Source: CAYRTD01 sp964426915 | GTDB lineage: Bacteria; Bacteroidota; Bacteroidia; Bacteroidales; GCA-2748055 | DNA length: 17,226 nt | NCBI GenBank assembly: GCA_964426915.1 | Contig: CAYRTD010000089.1 | Span: 1 to 17,226 of the forward strand | Reading direction: 5' to 3' | Shown: piece by piece, positions 5,812-14,064 of the stretch | Layout of the letters: every line of letters begins with the position of its first letter | Position numbering within the stretch: the first letter of the stretch is position 1 | Program-made: the position numbers and the translations under genes | The notes under the pieces: model-generated | Told to the model about the DNA's origin: nothing | Seen by the model: only the letters and a program-made list of their open reading frames with translations | Databases searched by the model: none

Positions 5812-6493
5812 CAAATATCCGAAAGAAAAAACATATTATAAAAAGTTTCGGGGAAAAACTTGGACAGTTAGTCTGTCAATAAAGAAATAACCAACAGTTT
5901 GGAAGCAGAATATTTTTAAATTAGTATATGTCTAAACTTAATTTATTTGACAACCGGCAGAAAAGAGGCTGTCTTACATGTAAATCTTTATTTAAAGGTA
6001 CCAATTCTCCGGGTATTTTTTGATTATCGCAAACTATTTGCTGGGGACTAAAAAGTAATAATCTTTTTAGTTTTGGGATACTTACAAATTGAAAGTATCC
6101 CCCCATTTGCCCCACCCAAGCCCTGGGGGAGGGTTTGGGTGGGGCAAGAAGGAGGAATGCTTTCAGATTGTAAGTTCTTTTAAAAAGATTATTACTTTTT
6201 AGAAAGCCTCCTTTCAGAGCAAAAAAACAATTCTTAGGCATTCGCTTTCAATATGTAAGAATTCCAGGATCGATATGACTTTTCAGAAAGCTGCAAAACA
6301 ATTGACTGCAAGAGAAAAAGTTTCATCTGCATACAAATCCTTATCTATTCCCTTCAGAAATGATACAGTTTTACAGTGAAATATTTTTACTATCTTAGAC
6401 CGCGTAAAACTAATAACCCTGTCCATATCTACAATGCATATAACGCTGTAATTCAGTGCTGTATGTATTGTGGTGGGTAATAAAAACATCAGC
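5812..6493. other. Divergent intergenic region between flavin reductase and transporter
   Basis: About 680 nt without a convincing gene. A minus-strand open frame (5921-6241) runs straight through the palindromic element and has no family features, so I do not call it. The region holds the 155-bp palindrome at 6048-6202 and an 8-bp inverted repeat AATTCTTA/TAAGAATT (6229-6236 and 6256-6263). It also has a weak promoter-like sequence for the transporter: TATCTTAG at about 6391-6398 is one base off TAnnTTTG, with a T-rich sequence 19-20 nt before it. Nothing else is recognisable. Confidence 0.55.
6048..6202. mobile_element. 155-bp palindromic, MITE-like element
   Basis: The ends are perfect 22-bp inverted copies (6048-6069 and 6181-6202). 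Each end is itself a palindrome: CTAAAAAG, a TAATAAT spacer, then CTTTTTAG. Inside, ACTTACAAATTGAAAG (6080-6095) is matched in inverse by about 14 of 16 bases at 6159-6174. At the centre TTGCCCCACCCAA (6107-6119) pairs perfectly with TTGGGTGGGGCAA (6135-6147). CCCT/AGGG then extends the stem to a GGGGG loop at 6125-6129. There is no transposase and no clear target duplication. It could be a MITE, a REP-like repeat or a structured leader; multi-copy mobile repeat is my favoured reading. Confidence 0.7.
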
Positions 6494-7507
6494 ATGAGAG
6501 AAGCTCTGGAAGTTCTTGACAACCTGCACCTAAATTTTTCTCAGGAAGGTCTTTTTACACTTAACCTCATTCTTGCTTTTATTATGTTTGGAGTTGCCCT
6601 GGAGATCAAGCTAGAACATTTCAGAAAGATACTTCAAAATCCAAAAGCGACTGTTATTGGTTTTATTTCACAGTTCTTTTTTCTGCCAGCCGTTACCTTC
6701 ATTGTTATATTATTATTAAGTAACCTTGTCACTCCCACCATAGCCCTGGGGATGATACTTGTTTCTTCCTGTCCGGGAGGCAATATTTCAAACTTCATCT
6801 CTTCACTTGCCAAAGGTAATATTGCCTTATCGGTGAGTCTCACAGCGGTGGCCACTATTTCGGCTATTATTCTGACTCCCCTGAATTTCGCTATCTGGGG
6901 GAAGCTTTATATCATGGCTTATAACGTCAAGCAAACACATCTTCTTCAACCCATTACTATTGATCCCCTGGAAATGTTCAAAACGGTATTCATCCTTCTG
7001 GGAATTCCGCTGATCCTGGGGATGTTCGTGAATCATAAATTTCCGAAAATAACAGCCAGGGTGGTTAAACCACTGAAGAATTTGTCAATTCTTCTTTTTG
7101 TAGCCATAATAACAGTCATGTTTACCAAAAACTACGATAATTTTATAAAACATATTTATTATGTTTTTTTAATCGTCTTATTCCATAATGCTATTGCACT
7201 GACAACAGGCTTCAGTTCTGCATCTCTCTTTAAGCTTTCTTCACTCGACCGCAGATCCATTACCATTGAAACAGGTATACAGAATTCGGGGCTTGCGCTG
7301 GTTTTACTGTTCAATCCGAACATTTTTCCGGAAACCATAACCCTTAACGGAATAGAAAGGCCACTGGAAATAGGTGGAATGGCATACATTGCAGCATGGT
7401 GGGGGATCTGGCATATCATTGCCGGTTTAAGTCTTGCCGGAATTTGGTCGCGTATACCTGTCGGTGAAGGCACAAAACTAATTGGACGCTTAAAAAAGAA
7501 TAACTAG
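6494..7507 (+). CDS. Bile acid:sodium symporter-family transporter
   Basis: This integral membrane protein of about 337 residues belongs to the BASS/SBF family (PF01758 type), with roughly ten hydrophobic segments, the usual number. Family signatures are FGVALEIKLEHF after the first membrane helix, the discontinuous-helix motif CPGGNISN (residues 93-100) and the sodium-site motif ETGIQNSGLA (259-268). Relatives import bile acids, keto acids or pantoate with sodium; the substrate here is unknown, and a free-living host would argue against true bile acids. I chose ATG 6494; an in-frame GTG at 6470 would add eight residues. The acyltransferase gene starts 3 nt after the stop, so these two are probably cotranscribed. 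Confidence 0.9.
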   Translation: MREALEVLDNLHLNFSQEGLFTLNLILAFIMFGVALEIKLEHFRKILQNPKATVIGFISQFFFLPAVTFIVILLLSNLVTPTIALGMILVSSCPGGNISNFISSLAKGNIALSVSLTAVATISAIILTPLNFAIWGKLYIMAYNVKQTHLLQPITIDPLEMFKTVFILLGIPLILGMFVNHKFPKITARVVKPLKNLSILLFVAIITVMFTKNYDNFIKHIYYVFLIVLFHNAIALTTGFSSASLFKLSSLDRRSITIETGIQNSGLALVLLFNPNIFPETITLNGIERPLEIGGMAYIAAWWGIWHIIAGLSLAGIWSRIPVGEGTKLIGRLKKNN

Positions 7508-7510
7508 ATA

Positions 7511-8896
7511 ATGTCAGAGAAAAGAGAAAATATTCAACGACCAAGGTTTGGGTATACCTTGTTAAAAAGCTATGAAAAATTTTGCTTTGATAGGTATTAT
7601 AAACATATACAGGTAATAGGCAGGGAGAATATCCCTTATACCAAGCAGTATATCTTTACTCCAAACCATCAGAATGCTCTTATGGATGCACTGGCCGTGG
7701 TGAACTCTGCAAGAAAAGACACTGTCTTCTTTGCCCGCGCGGATATCTTCAGAAATAAACGACAGGCAAATATACTCAGGTACCTTAAAATGCTTCCAAT
7801 TTACCGGATTAGGGATGGAGTTGCTGAGCTATCAAAGAATGAAGAAGTTTTCGCTTCAGCCACCGCCGTACTCGAAGATCATGTCCCTATTTGTATTATG
7901 CCGGAAGGCAACCATGGTGAGAAAAGACGTTTAAGAAAGCTCGTCAAGGGTGTTTTCCGGATCGCTTTCCGTGCTCAGGAAAATTTTGATAGTAAAGATG
8001 GTGTTAAGCTTATTCCTGTGGGTCTGGATTACAGTCATTATGTTAAGTTTTTTCAGGATATTCTGATAATTTTCGGACCTGCTGTAGAAGTTTCCGAATA
8101 CCAGGAAATATATAATGAAAATCCGGCTAAAGGAATTAATGAACTGAAGAACAGACTGGTAGAAGAAATGAAAAAAATAATGATACACATTGAAACTGAA
8201 GAGTTTTATGATGTATACCAGTCTTTGCGGAGCTATTACAACAACCGGATGAGAAAAAAGGCAGGCATTGTCGGGAGAACTCATTACGACAGATTCCGTG
8301 CCGATAAATTGATGATCAGGGCACTGGACAAGAATCTGGAAAGCAATTTGGCTGCAATCGAACATCTGGCCGGTGTCGTGAGAAATTACCGAAACGGGCT
8401 AGAAGATCTGAATCTCAGAAACTGGATATTCGAGAGATCGGGATTCACAAGTAAAAAGATCTTCTATAAAAGGATTGGCCTTATACTTTCATTTCCGGTA
8501 TTTCTTTACGGTTATATAAATAACTGGTTGCCTTTTAATTTACCTGTCCGAAGGACAAAAAGCATAAAAGACAAGCAATTTCACAGTTCATTTAAACTTG
8601 TTCTGGGTATGATCTACTTTCCCGTTTTCTATGCTCTTCAGACCATAGTGGTGGGCTTAGCCTCCGGCCCGGCCTGGATTCACTGGTTATACCTCATAAG
8701 CCTTCCGGCAACAGGCTATTTTGCCCTGTTCTGGTCCATATGGTATAAGCGTTGGAAAGCTGGTCTCAAGTACAGAAAAATGAAAAAAGCCCGTGATCCT
8801 GAAATACTTGAACTCGAACATTTTTATTTTACTATAAATAAGATAATGGATGAGTTGGTAGATGATTATCTTGAAAAAATGAAACAGAAAGGGTGA
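7511..8896 (+). CDS. PlsC-type glycerolipid acyltransferase with C-terminal membrane domain
   Basis: This 461-residue protein has a lysophospholipid acyltransferase domain in residues 15-240. The catalytic histidine motif is NHQNALMD (His53, Asp59). The glycerophosphate-binding motif is MPEGNHGEKRRL (130-141), and IPVGLDYS (168-175) is the fourth block. The His-to-Asp spacing is HX5D, not the canonical HX4D; as far as I recall this spacing is also seen in the HPNxxxD subgroup. After a helical linker (205-310) there are two or three hydrophobic segments (about 322-340, 364-385 and 388-411). It likely acylates a lysophospholipid or a related acceptor at the inner membrane; the acceptor is not established. 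It starts 3 nt after the transporter gene. Confidence 0.87.
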   Translation: MSEKRENIQRPRFGYTLLKSYEKFCFDRYYKHIQVIGRENIPYTKQYIFTPNHQNALMDALAVVNSARKDTVFFARADIFRNKRQANILRYLKMLPIYRIRDGVAELSKNEEVFASATAVLEDHVPICIMPEGNHGEKRRLRKLVKGVFRIAFRAQENFDSKDGVKLIPVGLDYSHYVKFFQDILIIFGPAVEVSEYQEIYNENPAKGINELKNRLVEEMKKIMIHIETEEFYDVYQSLRSYYNNRMRKKAGIVGRTHYDRFRADKLMIRALDKNLESNLAAIEHLAGVVRNYRNGLEDLNLRNWIFERSGFTSKKIFYKRIGLILSFPVFLYGYINNWLPFNLPVRRTKSIKDKQFHSSFKLVLGMIYFPVFYALQTIVVGLASGPAWIHWLYLISLPATGYFALFWSIWYKRWKAGLKYRKMKKARDPEILELEHFYFTINKIMDELVDDYLEKMKQKG

Positions 8897-8913
8897 TGAA
8901 TGAAACTTCATCA
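8894..8913 (+). terminator. Weak hairpin overlapping the acyltransferase stop codon
   Basis: TGATGAA (8894-8900) pairs perfectly with TTCATCA (8907-8913) across a 6-nt loop, and the stem includes the TGA stop codon. Only two of seven pairs are G:C and no continuous T tract follows, so intrinsic termination would be weak at best. It could instead act as a 3'-end stabilising hairpin. Confidence 0.25.
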
Positions 8914-9008
8914 TAGGCGTTCTTAAAAACTATCTATTTGAAATAATAAATCTTATTAATTACTGTATTAACAATAATAAAACTCTTCCGGACAAGTATT
9001 TAAAGGTA

Positions 9009-9821
9009 ATGAACAAATCAATCAGAAAATATTTCCGCAACCGGATTGTGTGGGTAACTGGTGCTTCTTCCGGAATTGGTGAGGCTCTGTCTAAAGAACT
9101 GGCTTCTTCAGGTGCACAGCTTATATTGTCATCACATGAGCCCGAGGAGTTGGAAAGGGTTAAAAGAGAAATCGGGGAAACAGAACATGAACCCGTCATT
9201 ATATCCTTCGATCTATCAGATGATAAAGGAGTGGAGAATGCTGCCGGAAAGGCCCTCGAAAAGTTTGGAAAGGTCGATATATTTTTTAGCAATGGCGGGG
9301 TCTCCACACGGGCGACAGCAATGGAAACTTCAGTCGAGGTTGACAGGAAAGTAATGGAAATAAACTATTTTTCAGGAGTGATCATTACGAAAAAATTACT
9401 ACCAGGGATGATTTCTGAAGGCTTCGGACATATCGTGGCAACCAGCAGTATATCAGGCAAATTTGGATTTCCTCTCCGTTCAGCCTATGCTGCAAGTAAA
9501 CATGCCTTACACGGCTTTTATGAATCAGTGTGGACTGAACTTCATGGCAAAGGAATCAGGACTACGCTGATTTTACCGGGCAGGGTTAAAACGAATATTT
9601 CTTTTCACGCACTTGATAAGGATGGAAAAGAATATGGGAAAATGAGTCAGGGTCAAGCTGAAGGTATAGACCCGGATATTTGTGCCCAAAAAACCCTTCT
9701 TGCAGTCAGTAAAAACAAAAGGGAAGTGCTTATCGGTGGTAAAGAATTGATAATGCCCAGATTAAAGCAATATTTTCCAGGAATTTTTTATAAACTTGTA
9801 ATTAAAATTGATCCTTCATAA
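9009..9821 (+). CDS. Short-chain dehydrogenase/reductase
   Basis: This is a 270-residue classical SDR with a Rossmann fold. The cofactor motif TGASSGIG is at residues 17-24, the acidic DLS turn at 68-70, and SNGG (94-97) replaces the usual NNAG. The catalytic tetrad is Asn119, Ser147, Tyr160 and Lys164 (YAASK). The PGRVKT loop (190-195) follows as expected. There is no strong signal for NADPH or NADH preference. Length and end match SDRs of the DHRS7/short-chain acyl-reductase type, so an oxidised lipid or other hydrophobic substrate is possible; that is inference. The ATG at 9009 is preceded by AAAGGTA. It lies 112 nt after the acyltransferase gene and may have its own promoter. Confidence 0.92.
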   Translation: MNKSIRKYFRNRIVWVTGASSGIGEALSKELASSGAQLILSSHEPEELERVKREIGETEHEPVIISFDLSDDKGVENAAGKALEKFGKVDIFFSNGGVSTRATAMETSVEVDRKVMEINYFSGVIITKKLLPGMISEGFGHIVATSSISGKFGFPLRSAYAASKHALHGFYESVWTELHGKGIRTTLILPGRVKTNISFHALDKDGKEYGKMSQGQAEGIDPDICAQKTLLAVSKNKREVLIGGKELIMPRLKQYFPGIFYKLVIKIDPS

Positions 9822-9898
9822 GCAAAGCATACTTTTATGCAAAAAATTTAGTGATCTTAGATCTTATCTCATTTTATTGAAAAAGTGAAAATAAAAAA

Positions 9899-10990
9899 AT
9901 GAAGAACAAAATCATAAGCGGAATTCAACAGATAGGAATTGGTGTTGAAAATGTGAAGGAGGCATGGAAATGGTACAAGGATAATTTCGGAATTGATATC
10001 CGCATTTTTGAAGAATCAGCATTGGCGGAATACATGCTTCCCTACACCGGTGGAGAGCCAAGAATGAGACATGCAGCTCTGGCAGTGAATCTTATGGGAG
10101 GTGGAGGATTTGAGATCTGGCAATATACTGAGAGACAACCTCAACCTCCTGTGAACAAAATTCGTTTAGGAGATTACGGGATCTTTTGTGCCAAGATAAA
10201 AAGTCCGGATGTAAAAGCTACCCTGGATAATTTCAAAAGAAAGAATCTGAATGTGAATGGTCTTATGAAATGTCCCGACGGCAGAGATCATTTTTTCATG
10301 AAAGATCCTTTCGGTAACCTTTTTCAGATAGTAGAGAGCAAAGCATGGTTCCGGCCTGACCGCCGGAAATTTACCGGTGCTGCTTCCGGTGCCATTATTG
10401 GGGTCAGCGATATTGAAAAGGCCAGACAGGTGTATTCAAAAATATTAGGCTATGACACAATCGTTTATGAAGACACAGGAGTATTTAATGATTTCAAACC
10501 CTTAAATGGTGGCTCATCTGAATATCGCAGGGTTTTGCTTAAACATAGTAAGGACAGAAAGGGCGGATTTTCAAGATTATTTGGCCCCAGTGAAATAGAA
10601 CTTGTTCAGAGCATTGACGAACCACGTCAGCCAATATTCAAAGACCGTTACTGGGGAGATCTCGGATTTATTCATCTTTGTTATGACATCATTGGGATGG
10701 ACTCGCTGAGAAAAGAGTGTAAAGAGATCGGATATCCCTTTACCGTCGACAGTGACATCCACCCGGAGGGAGATAGTTTTGATATGGGTGAAGCTGCAGG
10801 ACACTTTTCTTACATTGAAGATCCCGACGGAACACTCATCGAATTTGTGGAAACCCATAAGATCCCCATAATAAAAAAACTCGGGTGGTACCTGAACCTT
10901 AAAAAGAGAAATCCCGAGAAACCCCTTCCCGACTGGATACTTAAAGCGCTTAAATATAGCAGGGTTAAAGATAAGCAACTCGACCGTTAG
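9899..10990 (+). CDS. Two-domain VOC (glyoxalase/bleomycin resistance/dioxygenase) protein
   Basis: This 363-residue protein is built from two vicinal-oxygen-chelate halves. The first spans about 8-148 (GIQQIGIGVENV; FEIWQY; KDPFGNLFQIVES) and the second about 162-320 (AIIGVSDIEKARQVY; GFIHLCYDI; EDPDGTLIEFVE). Possible metal ligands are Gln10 or Gln11, Glu72, His259 and Glu315, by analogy with other VOC enzymes. A basic tail (about 321-363) follows the second half and ends the protein. The overall plan recalls extradiol or hydroxyphenylpyruvate dioxygenases and glyoxalases, but no pathway-specific motif allows a choice. It lies 77 nt downstream of the SDR on the same strand, suggesting a shared catabolic or detoxification role. 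It converges with the efflux pump gene, 20 nt away. Confidence 0.85.
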   Translation: MKNKIISGIQQIGIGVENVKEAWKWYKDNFGIDIRIFEESALAEYMLPYTGGEPRMRHAALAVNLMGGGGFEIWQYTERQPQPPVNKIRLGDYGIFCAKIKSPDVKATLDNFKRKNLNVNGLMKCPDGRDHFFMKDPFGNLFQIVESKAWFRPDRRKFTGAASGAIIGVSDIEKARQVYSKILGYDTIVYEDTGVFNDFKPLNGGSSEYRRVLLKHSKDRKGGFSRLFGPSEIELVQSIDEPRQPIFKDRYWGDLGFIHLCYDIIGMDSLRKECKEIGYPFTVDSDIHPEGDSFDMGEAAGHFSYIEDPDGTLIEFVETHKIPIIKKLGWYLNLKKRNPEKPLPDWILKALKYSRVKDKQLDR

Positions 10991-11010
10991 AGTAAGGGTG
11001 TGAACAGACA

Positions 11011-14000
11011 CTATTTCGCAACGCTCAACATTTTATAGAGCACCGGAACAACAACAAGGGTAAGAAAAGTGGATACAAGCAGTCCGCCAATAATCGTCCA
11101 CCCCATCGGAGCCCATAGTGTTCCTCCCTGCAATGTGAGCGGGAGTAATCCTCCTATCGTTGTCAGTGTAGTAAGGATTATAGGTGTAAACCTTGTTTCT
11201 CCGGCCTCCATGAGGGCATTATCCAAAGATTTTCCTTCCCTCTGCAGAATATTTGCATAATCTACCAGAATAATAGAGTTATTCACGACTATGCCTATAA
11301 GACTGATAAGCCCTATAAATGCCGTAAAAGAGAATGTATTGCCAGTAATGTAGAGCGCGAAGGTGGAGCCGATCAGCGCAAGGGGTATGGCCGAGAAGAT
11401 GATAAGAGGTTGCAGAAACGAACCGAATTGTAAAATTAATACAGCAAAAATGGCAATCATGGCAATCAAACTGGCTTTTACCATTCCCTCAAAACTTTCT
11501 TCCCGGCTTTCAATTTCTCCGGTATATTTATAGCTATATGCTTTTGGCCAGTTAAATCCGGCAATTTTTTTGTCCAGCTCATCAACAACCTGATCAAGAT
11601 TATAACCCTTTTCAATATCACCTATTATGGTGGCATCACGCGATAAATTATGATGAGAGATAATCCCGGGAGCTCTTTTGTATTCCATACTGACCAGGTG
11701 CCTTAAGGGAATCATTTCACCATTTAGTGATTTGATATAAATCTTCTGCAGATCCTGAAGGTTGACTGATCCTTCAAACGGCAGTCGCAAAACAATTCCA
11801 TATTGCTTACCCGAATTATCTCTGAATATGGAAGCCTCCGACCCGGCTATTGCTGTGCGCAGAGTCATGTCAATTGCATGTACGGGAACACCCGACATAC
11901 TGGCTTTTTGCCGGTTAATCCTGAACCATATATCGGTACTTCTTTTATCAAGATTGTTGTCGGAATTTACGATCCCGGGGGTATTTTCCACCAGGTTATG
12001 GATTCGTGAAGAAATGGATCTGAGGGTATCTATATCCTCACCGGTAATTTTTATAGTAAGTGGTGCCTCAATTGGAGCTCCCTGTTCGAATTCCTTGACA
12101 TCGATCCTAGCTCCGGGATAGGAAGAAAAAGTACTCCGCAGATCTGCTATCAGAGCATCAAATTTTTCCACTTCGTATTCATAAAGTTCGACGAATATTT
12201 CTGCAAAAGTGCTCTCATTTCTTCTGGGAAACGTATTATAATATATCCTTGGATTACCATGCCCAACATTGGAAGCGTATTTTTTTACACCGGGAAGGGT
12301 ATCAAGAACAGATTCAACATACCGTGTAACTTCATCAGTCTTATCAATTGAATAGCTTTCTGGCAGAGCGATCCTCACAAGAAACTGAGGTTTTTCGGCC
12401 TTAGGAAAAAAGCTAAGCCCGGTTTTTGTAAATACATATCCTGCACCACCCAGTGAAAGCAGGGAAATAAGAAGGATTATCCATCCTTTTCTCAGAGAAA
12501 AGTTCAGGGTATCTCTGTAAGGACCTTCAATAATTTTTTTCAGAAGTACACGAAAGCCTTTGATTTCCTTCCGTTGATTTTTTGTTCTGAAAAACCTGCT
12601 GGCCAGAAATGGTGTAAGTGTAAGGGCTATTAAAAGTGACGCTATCAGAGTCAAAATAACAGTTACCGGTAAGCTTTGTATGAACCGGCCTGCTTTATCA
12701 GGCATGGTAATAATGGGGATAAATGCCAGTATGGTGGTTAGTGTAGCCGTTGTTACCGGCCACCCTAACTGAGCACTTGCTTCCGATGCAGCTTTTTTTC
12801 TGTCATCGGATTTTCTCATGAAACGTTCAATATTTTCCGTAATAACAATGGAATTATCCACAAGGAGGCCAAGGGCAATAACAAGAGCAGCAATTGATAT
12901 TTGTTGCAAACCAAATCCTGCTGCATCCACCCATCCCAATCCTATTAATATGGAAAGAGGTATCGCTATAATTACCAGTATCGAAGCTCTGAATCCGAGA
13001 CTCAGAAAAATGACGATACCTACCAGTACAATTCCCTGTATCAGGTTGAGAAAAAATCCGTTAATCCTGCTATCCACACTTTCTGTCTGATCGAATACTG
13101 TTTCCAGCCGTATGTCGGGATCCAGTGATGCACGAAAGTCCCGTATTACCGGATTGAGCTTATCCGAAATATCAAAAATATTAAGTCCTTCCTTTTGTTT
13201 CACAGTTACGAAAACCGCTCGTTCACCATTGTATCGTGCACGGTAATTATAATCTTCCTGACTAAATCGTACTGTAGCGATATCGGATATGTAAATCAGA
13301 CTACCCTGGTAAGAAGAAACAGCGGTAGAACGTATTTCATCAAGATCCTTATAACTTCCACTGGACCTGACATTAAAACTCTTCATACCTACCCTAAGCT
13401 CACCCCCGGGAATATTTGCATTATTGCTTTGTATAGCACGTTTAACATCATCAACCGAAATTCTCATTGCGGCCATTTTTTCCATATCAAGAGAGATCCG
13501 CACTTCCTGTTCAGGACTGGCGAAGATCTCAACCCTTCTGACACCCGGTAACTTTTCAATTTCCTGTTTCAGCCCTTCTGCCCTGCTGTTTATCCTGATC
13601 ATTCCGGCCTCGTCGGAAACCAAAGCAAGCTGGAGCATCACCACATCGGTGCTGGACCATTGTAAAACCTGCAGATCGTAGATATCTTCCGGCAATTCAG
13701 ATCTAACGGAATTTACCTGCCTGACAACCTCATCGAACTTATCTTCAGCGTTGGTATCAAAAGTGAATTCCACGGAAACAGACACTATACCATCTCTGAT
13801 CCAGGTATTCATTACCTTTATATCATCAAGTTCGTTCAATGACTCCTCGACCGGATTTGCTATAAGCTCCTCGAGATCAAATGGATTTCCACCGGGATAA
13901 ATGATAATTACACTCGCACCCGGAATGTCCATAGGAGGATCCTCTGTCCTTGGCATGGTAATTACAGAGATAATTCCCATTATCAGGAGCATAAAAAAAA

Positions 14001-14049
14001 CAACCAGTGTAAAAGGATAATTGTCTATTGCAAGTCGCGGAAGTTTCAT
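11011..14049 (-). CDS. RND-family efflux pump inner-membrane subunit (AcrB-like)
   Basis: This 1012-residue protein is of normal size for the AcrB family. It has an N-terminal membrane helix (residues 11-31), two large periplasmic loops (about 33-330 and 545-850) and helix bundles at 333-485 and 855-1008. The energy-coupling motif in TM4 is GLLVDNSIVITENIER (394-409), so Asp398 is kept but the second aspartate is Asn399. In TM10 the motif is GIVVNNSIILVDYA, with asparagine where AcrB has the essential lysine. This pattern suggests a subgroup with a modified proton relay. The pump would export hydrophobic compounds by antiport; substrates are unknown. It starts 15 nt after the membrane fusion gene and is the last gene of the operon. 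Confidence 0.95.
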   Translation of the reverse strand: MKLPRLAIDNYPFTLVVFFMLLIMGIISVITMPRTEDPPMDIPGASVIIIYPGGNPFDLEELIANPVEESLNELDDIKVMNTWIRDGIVSVSVEFTFDTNAEDKFDEVVRQVNSVRSELPEDIYDLQVLQWSSTDVVMLQLALVSDEAGMIRINSRAEGLKQEIEKLPGVRRVEIFASPEQEVRISLDMEKMAAMRISVDDVKRAIQSNNANIPGGELRVGMKSFNVRSSGSYKDLDEIRSTAVSSYQGSLIYISDIATVRFSQEDYNYRARYNGERAVFVTVKQKEGLNIFDISDKLNPVIRDFRASLDPDIRLETVFDQTESVDSRINGFFLNLIQGIVLVGIVIFLSLGFRASILVIIAIPLSILIGLGWVDAAGFGLQQISIAALVIALGLLVDNSIVITENIERFMRKSDDRKKAASEASAQLGWPVTTATLTTILAFIPIITMPDKAGRFIQSLPVTVILTLIASLLIALTLTPFLASRFFRTKNQRKEIKGFRVLLKKIIEGPYRDTLNFSLRKGWIILLISLLSLGGAGYVFTKTGLSFFPKAEKPQFLVRIALPESYSIDKTDEVTRYVESVLDTLPGVKKYASNVGHGNPRIYYNTFPRRNESTFAEIFVELYEYEVEKFDALIADLRSTFSSYPGARIDVKEFEQGAPIEAPLTIKITGEDIDTLRSISSRIHNLVENTPGIVNSDNNLDKRSTDIWFRINRQKASMSGVPVHAIDMTLRTAIAGSEASIFRDNSGKQYGIVLRLPFEGSVNLQDLQKIYIKSLNGEMIPLRHLVSMEYKRAPGIISHHNLSRDATIIGDIEKGYNLDQVVDELDKKIAGFNWPKAYSYKYTGEIESREESFEGMVKASLIAMIAIFAVLILQFGSFLQPLIIFSAIPLALIGSTFALYITGNTFSFTAFIGLISLIGIVVNNSIILVDYANILQREGKSLDNALMEAGETRFTPIILTTLTTIGGLLPLTLQGGTLWAPMGWTIIGGLLVSTFLTLVVVPVLYKMLSVAK

Positions 14050-14064
14050 AATTCTTTCGGTTAT

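Noticed and set aside
5785..5814. TTG start at 5814 for the flavin reductase-like gene
   Set aside because: An ATG follows immediately at 5811 and another at 5784 fits family length and a possible promoter better.
5921..6241. 106-codon minus-strand open frame
   Set aside because: It reads directly through the 155-bp palindrome and has no domain features. Proline-rich stretches come from the GC-rich hairpin.
9827..9840. GCATA-CTTT-TATGC hairpin as the terminator of the SDR gene
   Set aside because: The stem is 5 bp and AT-rich, and A residues, not T residues, follow on the plus strand.
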